DNA from: Nocardia kruczakiae NBRC 101016
Lineage (GTDB): Bacteria > Actinomycetota > Actinomycetes > Mycobacteriales > Mycobacteriaceae
Direction: 5' to 3'
Assembly: GCF_001612965.1 (NCBI RefSeq)
Contig: NZ_BDBL01000002.1
Span: forward strand, 124,001-188,000
Length of the DNA stretch: 64,000 nucleotides
This document shows, piece by piece, positions 26,298-34,695 of the stretch (position 1 is its first letter; each line of letters begins with the position of its first letter). The translations under genes and the position numbers were made by a program. A model generated the notes under the pieces. The model had not been told where the DNA came from. It saw nothing but the letters and a program-made list of their open reading frames with translations, and made no database searches.

Positions 26298-27481
26298 TGC
26301 CGCGACCGTTCGTCCAGCAACCGGTGCAGCGCGGTATTCGCCGGTGCTGCAACGGCATCGGCCGACCAGGCCGTCTCGATACGCACACCGGCCTCCCCGT
26401 CGCGGGTCACCAGGCCGACTTCCTGCAGGACTCGCCCGCCGTCGGGTCGGCGCCGCATGGCGAGCACGACCTGGACCGCCGCGGCGAGCTGACTGTGCAA
26501 ACCCCCACGTCCCATTCCGCCTAGTGCCGCAAGGGCTTCCAGTCTGGCTGGCACCTCACGGGGCGAGTTCGCATGCACCGTTCCGGCGCCCCCGTCGTGT
26601 CCGGTATTCAGCGCGGTGAGCAGGTCCACCACCTCGGCCCCGCGCACCTCCCCGATGACGATCCGATCCGGCCGCATTCGCAGCGCCTGCCGGACCAGGT
26701 CCCGAACCGTGATGGCACCCGCGCCTTCCACATTGGCGATGCGCGCGACCAGCCGGACGACATGCGGATGCGGCGGCGACAGTTCGGCGGCATCCTCGAC
26801 GCACACGATCCGTTCGGTGGGGTCGACGTGCGCCAGCAGAGCCGACAGCAACGTGGTCTTCCCGGCGCCGGTACCGCCGACCACCAGGAATGCGAGCCGT
26901 GCGCGAATGATCCTCTCCAGCAGCAGTTCCGACTCCGGCGTGAGCGTGCCGGAGGCGGTCAGCCCGCGCAGGCTGTGGCCGACCGGACGCAGGACGCGCA
27001 GCGAGATACACGTTCCGCCCTGCGCGATGGGCGCGAGGACCGCGTGCAACCGGACTCCGAAGCTCTCGCCGGGCGCTCGCTCGTATTCCGGCAGCCGCCC
27101 GTCCACCCATGGCTGCGCGTCGTCGAGCCTGCGACCGGCGGCGAGGGCGAGGCGCTGAGCCAGTCGCCGCACCGCCGCTTCGTCCGGGAAGCGGATCGAG
27201 GTGCGTTCCAGACCGCTCCCGCGGTCGATCCACACCGCATCGGGTGCGGTCACCAGCACATCGGAGACCCGGGCATCGTGCAGCAGCGGTTCCAGCGCGC
27301 CGGCGCCGGTCATCTCCGTCTGCAGCAGACGCAGTGCGCGCAGCAGGTCCGTATCGCCGAGGACGCGGCCGGCTTCGGCACGGATGGCGGCGGCCAGGCG
27401 TGCCGGATCGTGTTCACCGGGCTGGGCGGCCAGTCGCTCCCGCACCCGGTCGAGGAGTTCGGTGCTCACCACGCCGCTCAT
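26294..27481 (-). CDS. tadA: TadA/CpaF-type pilus assembly ATPase
   Basis: A 395-residue secretion ATPase. Walker A GGTGAGKTT is at 202-210, Asp box VCVEDAAEL at about 226, Walker B region RIVIGEVRGAE, and His box HDGGAGTVHANS. Order and length match CpaF/TadA, the hexameric motor of Flp pili. The ATG overlaps the ssd stop. A longer in-frame extension upstream is antiparallel to ssd and is dismissed. Rv3659c is the mycobacterial counterpart. Confidence 0.92.
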   Translation of the reverse strand: MSGVVSTELLDRVRERLAAQPGEHDPARLAAAIRAEAGRVLGDTDLLRALRLLQTEMTGAGALEPLLHDARVSDVLVTAPDAVWIDRGSGLERTSIRFPDEAAVRRLAQRLALAAGRRLDDAQPWVDGRLPEYERAPGESFGVRLHAVLAPIAQGGTCISLRVLRPVGHSLRGLTASGTLTPESELLLERIIRARLAFLVVGGTGAGKTTLLSALLAHVDPTERIVCVEDAAELSPPHPHVVRLVARIANVEGAGAITVRDLVRQALRMRPDRIVIGEVRGAEVVDLLTALNTGHDGGAGTVHANSPREVPARLEALAALGGMGRGGLHSQLAAAVQVVLAMRRRPDGGRVLQEVGLVTRDGEAGVRIETAWSADAVAAPANTALHRLLDERSRQ

Positions 27482-28563
27482 CGGGCACCGTCCGGCAGTG
27501 CGGACAGCACCGACTCCGCCCCGGCGAACAGCGGACCGCGGCCGAGCGTCAGGCCGCCGCGTTCCAGAGTGCCCGCGAGCCCGGGTTGAGCGCGCATGGC
27601 GGCCAGCAGCGGCAGCCCCAATGCCTCCGCGATGTCTCGTCCCCGCAGCCCACCGGGCGCCGGACCCCGAACGACCAAGGACTGGTTGGGATTTCGACGA
27701 CGAACATCCGCGACGACGGCCCCCGCGGCGGCCACCGCGCGCAACCGGGCCGGCACCACGAAGACGACGAGATCGGCGGCATCGAGGAGATGATCGGTAT
27801 GCGGACCCCGGTTGCCGGAGATATCGCACACCACCAGATCGCCGGCGCCGCGGCCGGCCTCGACGACGGCGCGGGCCGCACCGGCGCCGATGTCGTCCGG
27901 TCGGGAACCGGCCGGTCTGCTGCACGCCAGGACACCGAGTCCCGGTGCCGCGGCGGGTAGTGCGTCGTGCAGGGCTTGCGCGGCCACTCGGCCGTCCTCG
28001 ACGGAGAGGTCGGGCCAGCGCAGTCCCGGCACCGACTCGATACCCAGCAGCAGATCGATGCCGCCACCGAGCGGGTCGCCGTCGACGAGCAGGATCTGCG
28101 GCCGGAACCGCCGGGCCGCGGCCGTCAAGGCCAGTGTCGCGGCGAAGACCGAGGCCCCGGCACCGCCCCCTGCGCCGACGACGGCCAGGACGAGTCCGTC
28201 GCCGGGATCGCGCCAGGCATAGGCGGCGAAGGCCTCGATCAGCGTCTCGGTGTTGCCCGGCAGCGCGATGACCTGCTCGGCGCCGACCGCCGCGGCGGCC
28301 TGCCACTGGTCGAGATCCGGTTCACCGCCGCCGACCAGCACCACGCCCGAGCGGCGTGGATATCCGGCCTCGGCGCAGGTACGCGCCGCCGCGAGGTCGA
28401 TGATCACCAGCGCTGCCGCGGCCCAGGCATGCCTGCCGACGGGCATCGAGCGTTCGTCCAGGCCACGGTCGGCGGCGGCCGCGATGCGGCGCACTTCGTC
28501 ACGTAACCGGCGGTCGCCGACCGACACCAGCGCCGGAGGAGGAACTGCTGCAACGGAATTCAT
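27478..28563 (-). CDS. ssd: Septum-site determining protein Ssd, CpaE-like
   Basis: A 361-residue MinD/CpaE-like protein. An N-terminal receiver-like region (1-115) precedes a deviant P-loop GAGGGAGAS (130-138) that lacks the usual Lys, then a ParA-like DGDPLGGGID and DLVVCDISG. M. tuberculosis Ssd (Rv3660c) shares this deviant loop, and its overexpression stops septum formation. In pilus operons CpaE-like proteins position the machinery, so both roles are possible. The ATG has GAGG 9 bases upstream. First gene of the seven-gene pilus operon. Confidence 0.88.
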   Translation of the reverse strand: MNSVAAVPPPALVSVGDRRLRDEVRRIAAAADRGLDERSMPVGRHAWAAAALVIIDLAAARTCAEAGYPRRSGVVLVGGGEPDLDQWQAAAAVGAEQVIALPGNTETLIEAFAAYAWRDPGDGLVLAVVGAGGGAGASVFAATLALTAAARRFRPQILLVDGDPLGGGIDLLLGIESVPGLRWPDLSVEDGRVAAQALHDALPAAAPGLGVLACSRPAGSRPDDIGAGAARAVVEAGRGAGDLVVCDISGNRGPHTDHLLDAADLVVFVVPARLRAVAAAGAVVADVRRRNPNQSLVVRGPAPGGLRGRDIAEALGLPLLAAMRAQPGLAGTLERGGLTLGRGPLFAGAESVLSALPDGAR

Positions 28564-28679
28564 GTCCGCCAGCCTCACCCGGTTCCGCCGGGTGAACCAG
28601 GGGCCGAACGCCGAATGTGGACAACTCGCGGGCTGTGGATGAACACGGCACGCCGAGTAACAGCTGAACGGTCCGGAAA

Positions 28680-28774
28680 TAGAGGACGGCCCCAGCCGGG
28701 GGGGGAGGAGGCTGGGGCCGTCGGGGTTCAGCCCCGGGGGGTCGGGCTGAACGCGCCTGGACCATGTCCAGGTG
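28680..28774 (-). ncRNA. 6C small RNA (B11-like)
   Basis: Minus-strand RNA candidate with two hairpins whose loops each hold six or more C. The first has GTTCAGCCC/GGGCTGAAC arms (28726-28752) with a six-C loop. The second has 13-bp GACGGCCCCAGCC arms (28685-28722) with an eight-C loop. This is the defining form of 6C RNA in Actinobacteria. A TAGTAT -10 box at 28781-28786 would start it near 28774, giving about 95 bases. M. tuberculosis B11, the known 6C RNA, lies between the same two genes (Rv3660c/Rv3661). Confidence 0.82.
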
Positions 28775-28911
28775 CCAGCAATACTACACCCAGAAACCGG
28801 CCGCAATGCAAGTCCATCGCATGACGAAGTTTCGCCCGGAGCGGGGCGGCTCCCAGGGCGTCGAGCGGGGCGTGTGGGCGGGCTGAACGCCGCGTCGGCG
28901 GGAAAGTTCCC

Positions 28912-28917
28912 TATTCT
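28912..28917 (+). promoter_or_regulatory. -10 box of the HAD phosphatase gene, leaderless
   Basis: TATTCT is followed by exactly six bases and then the GTG start, so transcription probably begins at the start codon. Confidence 0.6.
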
Positions 28918-28923
28918 GGAGCC

Positions 28924-29832
28924 GTGACGGCCGAGGGCGACCAAACAGCTACGAACGATCGGGCCGCCGGGGATACCGGGCACCCGCGACACCGCAACGA
29001 CGCAGCAGCGAACCGCGCGCACGAGACGAGGGCTGCGCCGTCCGCACCCCGGATCGCCGCCTTCTTCGATCTGGACAAGACGGTCATCGCGAAGTCGAGT
29101 GCGTTCGTCTTCAGCCGGCCGTTCTTCGCCCAGGGACTGATCGATCGGCGCACCGTCCTGGAGTCCAGTTACGCGCATTTCCTGTTCCTGCTCTCCGGCG
29201 CCGACCACGACCAGATGGAGCGGATGCGCGAACACCTGACGAAGATGACGGCCGGCTGGGATGTGTCGCAGGTGCGCTCGATCGTCGCGGAAACACTGCA
29301 CGAACTGGTGGATCCGCTGATCTATGCCGAAGCCTCGGATCTGATCGCCGACCACAAGATCCGCGGCCACGACGTCGTGATCGTGTCGGCGTCCGGCGAG
29401 GAGATCGTCGCCCCGATCGCCGCCGCGCTGGGCGCCACCCATACCGCGGCCACCCGCATGGTGGTCGAAAACGGTAAGTACACAGGCGAAGTCGAGTTCT
29501 ACTGCTACGGCGAGGGCAAGGTCGAGGCGATCGAGAAACTGGCCGCGACCGAACACTACGACCTCTCGCGCTGCTATGCCTACTCCGATTCGATCACCGA
29601 TCTGCCGATGCTGTCGGCGGTCGGACACCCCACCGCGGTCAATCCCGACCGGAATCTGCGACGCGAGGCGATGGCCCGGGAATGGCCGATCCTGACCTTC
29701 TCGAATCCGGTGTCACTGTGGTCGCGCATTCCCGCGCCGTCGACCACGACCGTGGCCGCCACGGCGGTGGTCGGGGTGAGCGCGGTACTGGCCGGCGCCC
29801 TCAGTTACCGGCTGCTGCGCCGGCGTCGCTGA
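28924..29832 (+). CDS. HAD-IB family phosphatase (SerB-like, Rv3661 counterpart)
   Basis: A 302-residue HAD hydrolase. Motif I FFDLDKTV has nucleophile Asp49 and Asp51; motif II is SASGEE; motif III/IV Lys and DSITDLPML near 215. This is the SerB/HAD-IB1 subgroup, phosphatases of phosphoserine or similar. A hydrophobic segment near residues 270-292 followed by RRRR suggests a C-terminal membrane anchor. The first 45 residues are poorly conserved and disordered. It is flanked by two small RNA candidates. Confidence 0.85.
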   Translation: MTAEGDQTATNDRAAGDTGHPRHRNDAAANRAHETRAAPSAPRIAAFFDLDKTVIAKSSAFVFSRPFFAQGLIDRRTVLESSYAHFLFLLSGADHDQMERMREHLTKMTAGWDVSQVRSIVAETLHELVDPLIYAEASDLIADHKIRGHDVVIVSASGEEIVAPIAAALGATHTAATRMVVENGKYTGEVEFYCYGEGKVEAIEKLAATEHYDLSRCYAYSDSITDLPMLSAVGHPTAVNPDRNLRREAMAREWPILTFSNPVSLWSRIPAPSTTTVAATAVVGVSAVLAGALSYRLLRRRR

Positions 29833-29973
29833 GGGCGGCGCTCCGGGCGCATCGAGGCTGGTCAACGACGCGCAACCCATCGATGTAACCACGATTCGAG
29901 GGGCCACACGCCGATTATGAGTAATGTCCTCTCGACCCTTGATGTGAGGGGGCTCACAGAGTAACAATGGACC

Positions 29974-30235
29974 CACGGAGGGGCGGAAGGCCAAGATCGA
30001 AACGGAAGAGAAGGTTCGATCTCCCATCCGCACTTCCCAGCACGGACGCCAGGCACCCACGCGGAGCGCGCCGCGACAAGGGCAGAAGCGTTGTGGGCCT
30101 GCGAAATTCGAACTCACGTCGGCAATGGCCTCGCACAGGTTGCGGGGATGAACCGGCGGGGTTCGGATGATCGCCGAGGCCGCAGAACACAACCCGACAA
30201 GCACGCTTGGTAACCGGGTAGTCCGTGCTAGCGGG
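29974..30235 (+). ncRNA. Ms1-like (MTS2823) small RNA candidate
   Basis: A 400-base gap follows the HAD gene. A promoter with TTGATG (29939) and TAACAAT (29962-29968), 17-bp spacing, would start RNA near 29974. Downstream are a hairpin with 8-bp AGATCGAA/TTCGATCT arms (29994-30022) and a CACGGA/TCCGTG pair (about 29973 and 30222) that could close a large stem. In mycobacteria the RNA-polymerase-binding Ms1/MTS2823 RNA lies between the same genes (Rv3661/Rv3662c). Ends are approximate; identity rests on synteny and structure. Confidence 0.55.
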
Positions 30236-30334
30236 CGGTGAGGCCGACGACGGCTATGCCGCCCGCTTCGATGTGCGGACCCGTTTCGCCCTCGCTGCGA
30301 GCAGCACTCGTTCCGCCCCGTTCATCCCCCGCGC

Positions 30335-31078
30335 TCATCCCGCCGCATCGGCGATCGATCGCGCCTCGCGGGCACCGTCCTCCAGCGCGCCGCAGCAGAA
30401 CACCACCCAACCGCCCACACCCTCGGCCGTCCCCTCGGCGAAGCCCGCCGCGGCGTCGACGTAGGCCTGACGGCGCCGCAACCAGAAGACCTCGGGCACG
30501 CCGAGGCTGTGCGGATCCAGGCCGCTCGCGACGGCCACCAGCCGGGACGCCGCCCGCGCCACGACGCCGTCGGCGGAACCGAAGGGGCGCAACGACATCA
30601 ATTCGCCGTGCACCACCGCGGCCAGCACGGGGGCCGACGCATTCGAGGTCAGCACGGTCTGAGCCAGCAGATCGAGCCGTTCGGCGACACCCGGTTCGGA
30701 CCGCGGGCGGCCGAGACCGATTTCGTCGTCGACCAGATCGGCCGCGGCGAGCAGATGCAGACGAGCCAGCGCCTGCAGCGGCGCGCGTTGCCACACACCG
30801 ACCAGATTGCGCAGCGCGTCACCGTCGAGGGCCTGCCCGACCCGCAGCGCCCCCGCCAGAATCGGGTCGGCGACCCGGCCGTCGGCGGGCAGTTCGGTGG
30901 CCCCGCCGTCGATCGCCGCCGAGGACCGCGCCGCGCGGACCGCCGCCTCAGCCGCCGTCGTCGGCCAGCCCCGCCGGTTCGCCTTGTGCCGGTGAACGTC
31001 GGCGAGCGCATCGCGGGCGCGGTCGGCCGCATCGCGGACACCGGGCAGCTCGACCAGGGGTTGCAGCACATCGGTCAC
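30335..31078 (-). CDS. Degenerate Fic-fold protein (Rv3662c counterpart)
   Basis: A 247-residue protein. Residues 155-210 follow the Fic core (helix HGELMSLRPF, then GSADGVVARAASRL, SGLDP and RRQAYVDAA), but the catalytic His of HPFx(D/E)GNGR is Arg164 and GNGR is lost, so AMP transfer is unlikely. Residues 52-58 (SSAAIDG) resemble the Fic inhibitory helix. No membrane segment. The GTG at 31078 follows a TAGCGT box by seven bases. It may be a scaffold or a nucleotide-binding relic; the assignment rests on motif pattern. Confidence 0.7.
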   Translation of the reverse strand: MTDVLQPLVELPGVRDAADRARDALADVHRHKANRRGWPTTAAEAAVRAARSSAAIDGGATELPADGRVADPILAGALRVGQALDGDALRNLVGVWQRAPLQALARLHLLAAADLVDDEIGLGRPRSEPGVAERLDLLAQTVLTSNASAPVLAAVVHGELMSLRPFGSADGVVARAASRLVAVASGLDPHSLGVPEVFWLRRRQAYVDAAAGFAEGTAEGVGGWVVFCCGALEDGAREARSIADAAG

Positions 31079-31085
31079 GACCCAC

Positions 31086-31091
31086 ACGCTA
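31086..31091 (-). promoter_or_regulatory. -10 box of the Fic-like gene, leaderless
   Basis: TAGCGT on the minus strand, seven bases before the GTG; the same hexamer and spacing occur before the yqeY-like gene at 48518. Confidence 0.5.
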
Positions 31092-31245
31092 GCCGAGCGC
31101 ACCACACGGCCGGCCGGGGTCCGCGTCCCGGGCCCACCGTTCGGGACCGGTACGCGGCGCAGGTCACAGTCCGTTAGGGTCACATCGTGGCCGCGGTCAC
31201 GCTGCGGCCGACGCGTATCCGATGGACAGGCCCGATGGAGGCGAG

Positions 31246-33234
31246 ATGACCGACACCACCGCTGAGCACCGAGACGTGTACCCGCCTACCGCCGAATTCG
31301 CCGCGGCAGCCAATGCCGATGCGTCCATCTACGAGCGGGCAACGGCGGATCGCGACGGGTTCTGGGCCGAGCAGGCGCAGCGGCTGCACTGGCATCAACC
31401 GTGGGATCGGGTGCTGGACTGGGACGACGCCCCGTTCGCGCGCTGGTTCACCGGCGGCAAGCTCAACGTCGCCTACAACTGCGTGGACCGCCACGTCGCC
31501 GACGGCTACGGCGACCAGGTCGCCATCCACTGGGAGGGCGAGCCCGGCGATTCCCGCTCGATCACCTACGCGCAGCTGCAGGCCGAGGTCTCCCGAGCCG
31601 CCAACTACTTCACCGAACTCGGCCTGGTGGCCGGCGACCGGGTCGCGATCTACATGCCGATGGTTCCCGAGGCCATCGTCTCGATGCTGGCCTGCGCGCG
31701 GCTGGGCCTGACCCATTCGGTGGTCTTCGCCGGCTTCTCCCCCAGCGCCCTGCGCCAGCGCGTCGACGACGCCGAGGCCCGCCTGGTGATCACCACCGAC
31801 GGCCAGTGGCGTCGCGGTAAGGCCGCCCCGCTGAAGGAAGCCGTGGACGAGGCGCTCTACGCCCACGGCGACGTGCCACACAGCGTGGAACACGTGCTGG
31901 TGGTGCGGCGCACGAACATCGAGATCCCGTGGACGCAGGGCCGCGACCTGTGGTGGCACGAAACCGTCGCCCAGGCGAGTCCCGAGCACGAGGCCCAGCC
32001 GTTCGATGCCGAGCACCCGCTCTACATCCTCTACACCTCCGGCACCACCGGCAAACCCAAGGGCATCCTGCACACTTCCGGCGGCTACCTGACCCAGGTC
32101 GCCTACACCCACCACTACGTCTTCGACCACAAACCCGGCGCCGACGTGTACTGGTGCACCGCCGACATCGGCTGGGTCACCGGGCACTCCTACATCGTCT
32201 ACGGCCCGCTGGCCAACCGCGCCACCCAGGTCGTCTACGAGGGCACCCCCAACTTCCCCGACGAGCACCGGCACTGGCAGATCATCGAAAAGTACGGTGT
32301 CACAATCTATTACACCGCCCCCACGCTGATCCGCACCTTCATGAAGTGGGGCCGCGAGATCCCCGACGCCCACGACCTGTCCTCGCTGCGTGTGCTCGGC
32401 TCGGTCGGCGAACCGATCAACCCCGAAGCGTGGCGCTGGTACCGCGAAGTCATCGGCGCGGGCAGCGCACCCATCGTCGACACCTGGTGGCAGACCGAAA
32501 CCGGCGCCATCATGATCTCCCCGCTGCCCGGCGTCACCGCCGCCAAACCCGGCGCCGCCATGGCACCGCTGCCCGGCATCTCCGCGAAAGTCGTCGACGA
32601 AGAAGGCAACTCCGTCGAAATCGATCGAACCGAAGCTGAATCTTCGGACCGCTCCGCAAGCTCCGCGGTCGTCGGATACCTCGTCCTCGACCAGCCCTGG
32701 CCGTCGATGCTGCGTGGCATCTGGGGCGACGACGAACGCTACAAGGCCACCTACTGGGAACGTTTCGCCTCCCAGGGCTGGTACTTCGCCGGCGACGGCG
32801 CCAAGATCGACGCCGACGGCGCCCTGTGGGTCCTGGGCCGCGTCGACGACGTCATGAACGTCTCCGGCCACCGCATCTCCACCGCCGAAGTCGAATCCGC
32901 GCTCGTCGGACACCACAGCGTCGCCGAGGCCGCGGTCGTCGGCGCCAGCGACGCCACCACCGGACAGGGCATCGTCGCCTTCGTCATCCTCACCGGCGGC
33001 TCGAACAACTCCGGACAACAGCTGGTCGACGAGCTCAAGGCCGAGGTCTCCCGCGAGATCAGCCCCATCGCCCGCCCCCGCGAAATCCACATCGTGCCCG
33101 AACTGCCCAAGACCCGTTCCGGCAAGATCATGCGGCGCCTGCTGCGCGATGTGGCCGAGGGCCGCGAACTCGGCGACACCTCCACCCTGGTCGACCCCAA
33201 CGTGTTCGAAGCCATCCGCGCCTCCAACGCCTGA
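31246..33234 (+). CDS. acs: Acetyl-CoA synthetase
   Basis: AMP-forming acetate-CoA ligase of 662 residues. ATP motif YTSGTTGKPKG, WWQTETG, GRVDDVMNVSGHR and the C-terminal PKTRSGKIMRR, whose Lys is the site acetylated in Acs regulation. The GGAGGCGAG before the ATG supports the start. An unusual stretch of about 17 Ser/Asp/Glu-rich residues (after DEEGNSV, 32608-32670) sits before GYLVLDQPWP, where relatives have only a few residues. It converts acetate to acetyl-CoA; neighbours as in mycobacteria. Confidence 0.95.
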   Translation: MTDTTAEHRDVYPPTAEFAAAANADASIYERATADRDGFWAEQAQRLHWHQPWDRVLDWDDAPFARWFTGGKLNVAYNCVDRHVADGYGDQVAIHWEGEPGDSRSITYAQLQAEVSRAANYFTELGLVAGDRVAIYMPMVPEAIVSMLACARLGLTHSVVFAGFSPSALRQRVDDAEARLVITTDGQWRRGKAAPLKEAVDEALYAHGDVPHSVEHVLVVRRTNIEIPWTQGRDLWWHETVAQASPEHEAQPFDAEHPLYILYTSGTTGKPKGILHTSGGYLTQVAYTHHYVFDHKPGADVYWCTADIGWVTGHSYIVYGPLANRATQVVYEGTPNFPDEHRHWQIIEKYGVTIYYTAPTLIRTFMKWGREIPDAHDLSSLRVLGSVGEPINPEAWRWYREVIGAGSAPIVDTWWQTETGAIMISPLPGVTAAKPGAAMAPLPGISAKVVDEEGNSVEIDRTEAESSDRSASSAVVGYLVLDQPWPSMLRGIWGDDERYKATYWERFASQGWYFAGDGAKIDADGALWVLGRVDDVMNVSGHRISTAEVESALVGHHSVAEAAVVGASDATTGQGIVAFVILTGGSNNSGQQLVDELKAEVSREISPIARPREIHIVPELPKTRSGKIMRRLLRDVAEGRELGDTSTLVDPNVFEAIRASNA

Positions 33235-33249
33235 TCGACCACACTTGTC

Positions 33250-33284
33250 GAGCCCACGTCCGGTGCCGCACCGGACGTGGGCTC
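33250..33284 (+). terminator. acs terminator
   Basis: A 35-base perfect palindrome: 17-bp arms (GAGCCCACGTCCGGTGC and its complement) around a single base, 15 bases after the acs stop. Confidence 0.8.
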
Positions 33285-33444
33285 GCCCGTTCGCGCCGGT
33301 GGAATCCGAAGGCTGCGGTAAACGGCAACCTCGGAACCGGTAAAATTTCGTCGAGGAGTGCCGGGAAGTCTGGTCGGCGTGTGGTTGGTGAGCCCGTTGC
33401 GGGAGTGCCCGCCGCAGTCGCCGTCCGCTCCCGAAAGGATCTCC

Positions 33445-34656
33445 GTGATCGTCGCGCTGCGCTCCGAGCTCGCTCGTTATCTCCGCACCGAAACCGTCGG
33501 CGGCGCATTGCTGCTCGTCGCCGCGGCGGTCGCGCTGCTGTGGGCCAACTCTCCGTGGCGCGACAGCTATTTCGCGATGGTGGACACGCCCCTCGCGATC
33601 CCGCCGCTGCATCTGGACCTCACTCTGGGCGATTGGACCGAGGACGGTCTGCTCGCGGTGTTCTTCTTCGTCGCGGGGCTCGAGCTCAAACGCGAACTCG
33701 TCGTCGGTGAGCTGGCCGATCGCAAACGGGCCACGCTCCCGGTGGTGGCCGCGGTGGGCGGCGTGATCACCCCGGCGGTGATCGCCTTCACCGTCGGCTG
33801 GGGTGTGCCGGGGATGGATCGCGGCTGGGCGATTCCGGTGGCGACCGATATCGCCTTCGCGCTGGCGGTGCTGGCCATGACCGGCTCGCGAATTCCGGCC
33901 GGGGCGAGGGTGTTTCTGCTCAGCCTGGCCGTCGTCGACGATCTCATGGCGATCGTCTTGATCGCGGTGCTGTTCACCACCACGGTGGCCGTCGGCTGGC
34001 TGGCCGGCGCGGCCGCCTGCTTCGCGGGCTGGGCCGTGGCGCAGCGGCTGCGTATTCGTACCCCGCTGGTGTATGTGCCGCTGGCGCTGCTGGCGTGGTA
34101 CGCCCTGCACGAGGCGGGTATTCATCCCACGCTGGCGGGGGTGATCTGCGGGCTGCTGACCCGGGTACGCCCGGATCCGGAGGAGGACGAGGCACCGGCG
34201 GCCCGGCTCGAGCATCTGTTCCAACCGATCTCCGCGGGCGTGTGCGTCCCGTTGTTCGCGCTGTTCGCCTCCGGAGTTCCGTTGTCCACCAAGGTTTTCG
34301 GCGAGATGTTCACCTCGCGGCTGTCGCTGGCGATCATCGCCGGACTGCTGATCGGCAAGACCGTGGGCATCTTCGGCTCGAGCTGGCTGGCGATCCGGTT
34401 CGGAATCGCCAGCCGGCCCGCCGGTCTCGGCAATCGGGATATGTCGGCCCTGTCGGTACTGGGCGGGATCGGTTTCACCGTTAGCCTCTTGGTGGCAGAA
34501 CTCGCGTTGCCCGACCGGGCCGCGACCGAACTGGCGAAGGCCGCCGTGTTGATGACGTCCTTGGCGGCCTCTCTGCTCGGTTCGGCGCTACTGTTGCGGC
34601 GTGGGCGGGCGCATCAGGCGCGGCGAGACGCGAGTGCGGCCACCGAATACGAGTGA
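33445..34656 (+). CDS. nhaA: Na+/H+ antiporter NhaA
   Basis: A 403-residue NhaA antiporter with about 11-12 membrane segments. The ion-binding Asp pair is Asp165-Asp166 in LAVVDDLMAI, and TDIAFAL (134-140) forms the conserved discontinuous helix. NhaA exchanges two H+ for one Na+ to control pH and sodium. The GTG has AAAGGA 6 bases upstream; a longer N-terminal extension is non-conserved. Confidence 0.93.
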   Translation: MIVALRSELARYLRTETVGGALLLVAAAVALLWANSPWRDSYFAMVDTPLAIPPLHLDLTLGDWTEDGLLAVFFFVAGLELKRELVVGELADRKRATLPVVAAVGGVITPAVIAFTVGWGVPGMDRGWAIPVATDIAFALAVLAMTGSRIPAGARVFLLSLAVVDDLMAIVLIAVLFTTTVAVGWLAGAAACFAGWAVAQRLRIRTPLVYVPLALLAWYALHEAGIHPTLAGVICGLLTRVRPDPEEDEAPAARLEHLFQPISAGVCVPLFALFASGVPLSTKVFGEMFTSRLSLAIIAGLLIGKTVGIFGSSWLAIRFGIASRPAGLGNRDMSALSVLGGIGFTVSLLVAELALPDRAATELAKAAVLMTSLAASLLGSALLLRRGRAHQARRDASAATEYE

Positions 34657-34695
34657 AGGCCGGACAGCACCGGGACATGGAGAAGGGTCGAGCAA

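Noticed and set aside
26294-28306. N-terminal extension of the TadA frame
   Set aside because: It overlaps ssd out of frame and is Arg-rich; the ATG overlapping the ssd stop is the expected start.
27478-29628. N-terminal extension of ssd across the HAD gene
   Set aside because: The extension is antisense to the HAD phosphatase and the 6C RNA; the internal ATG at 28563 gives a normal Ssd length.
31180-34224. Minus-strand open frame of 1014 codons opposite acs and nhaA
   Set aside because: Gly/Asp/Val-rich translation without domains; it spans two well-identified plus-strand genes and a terminator.
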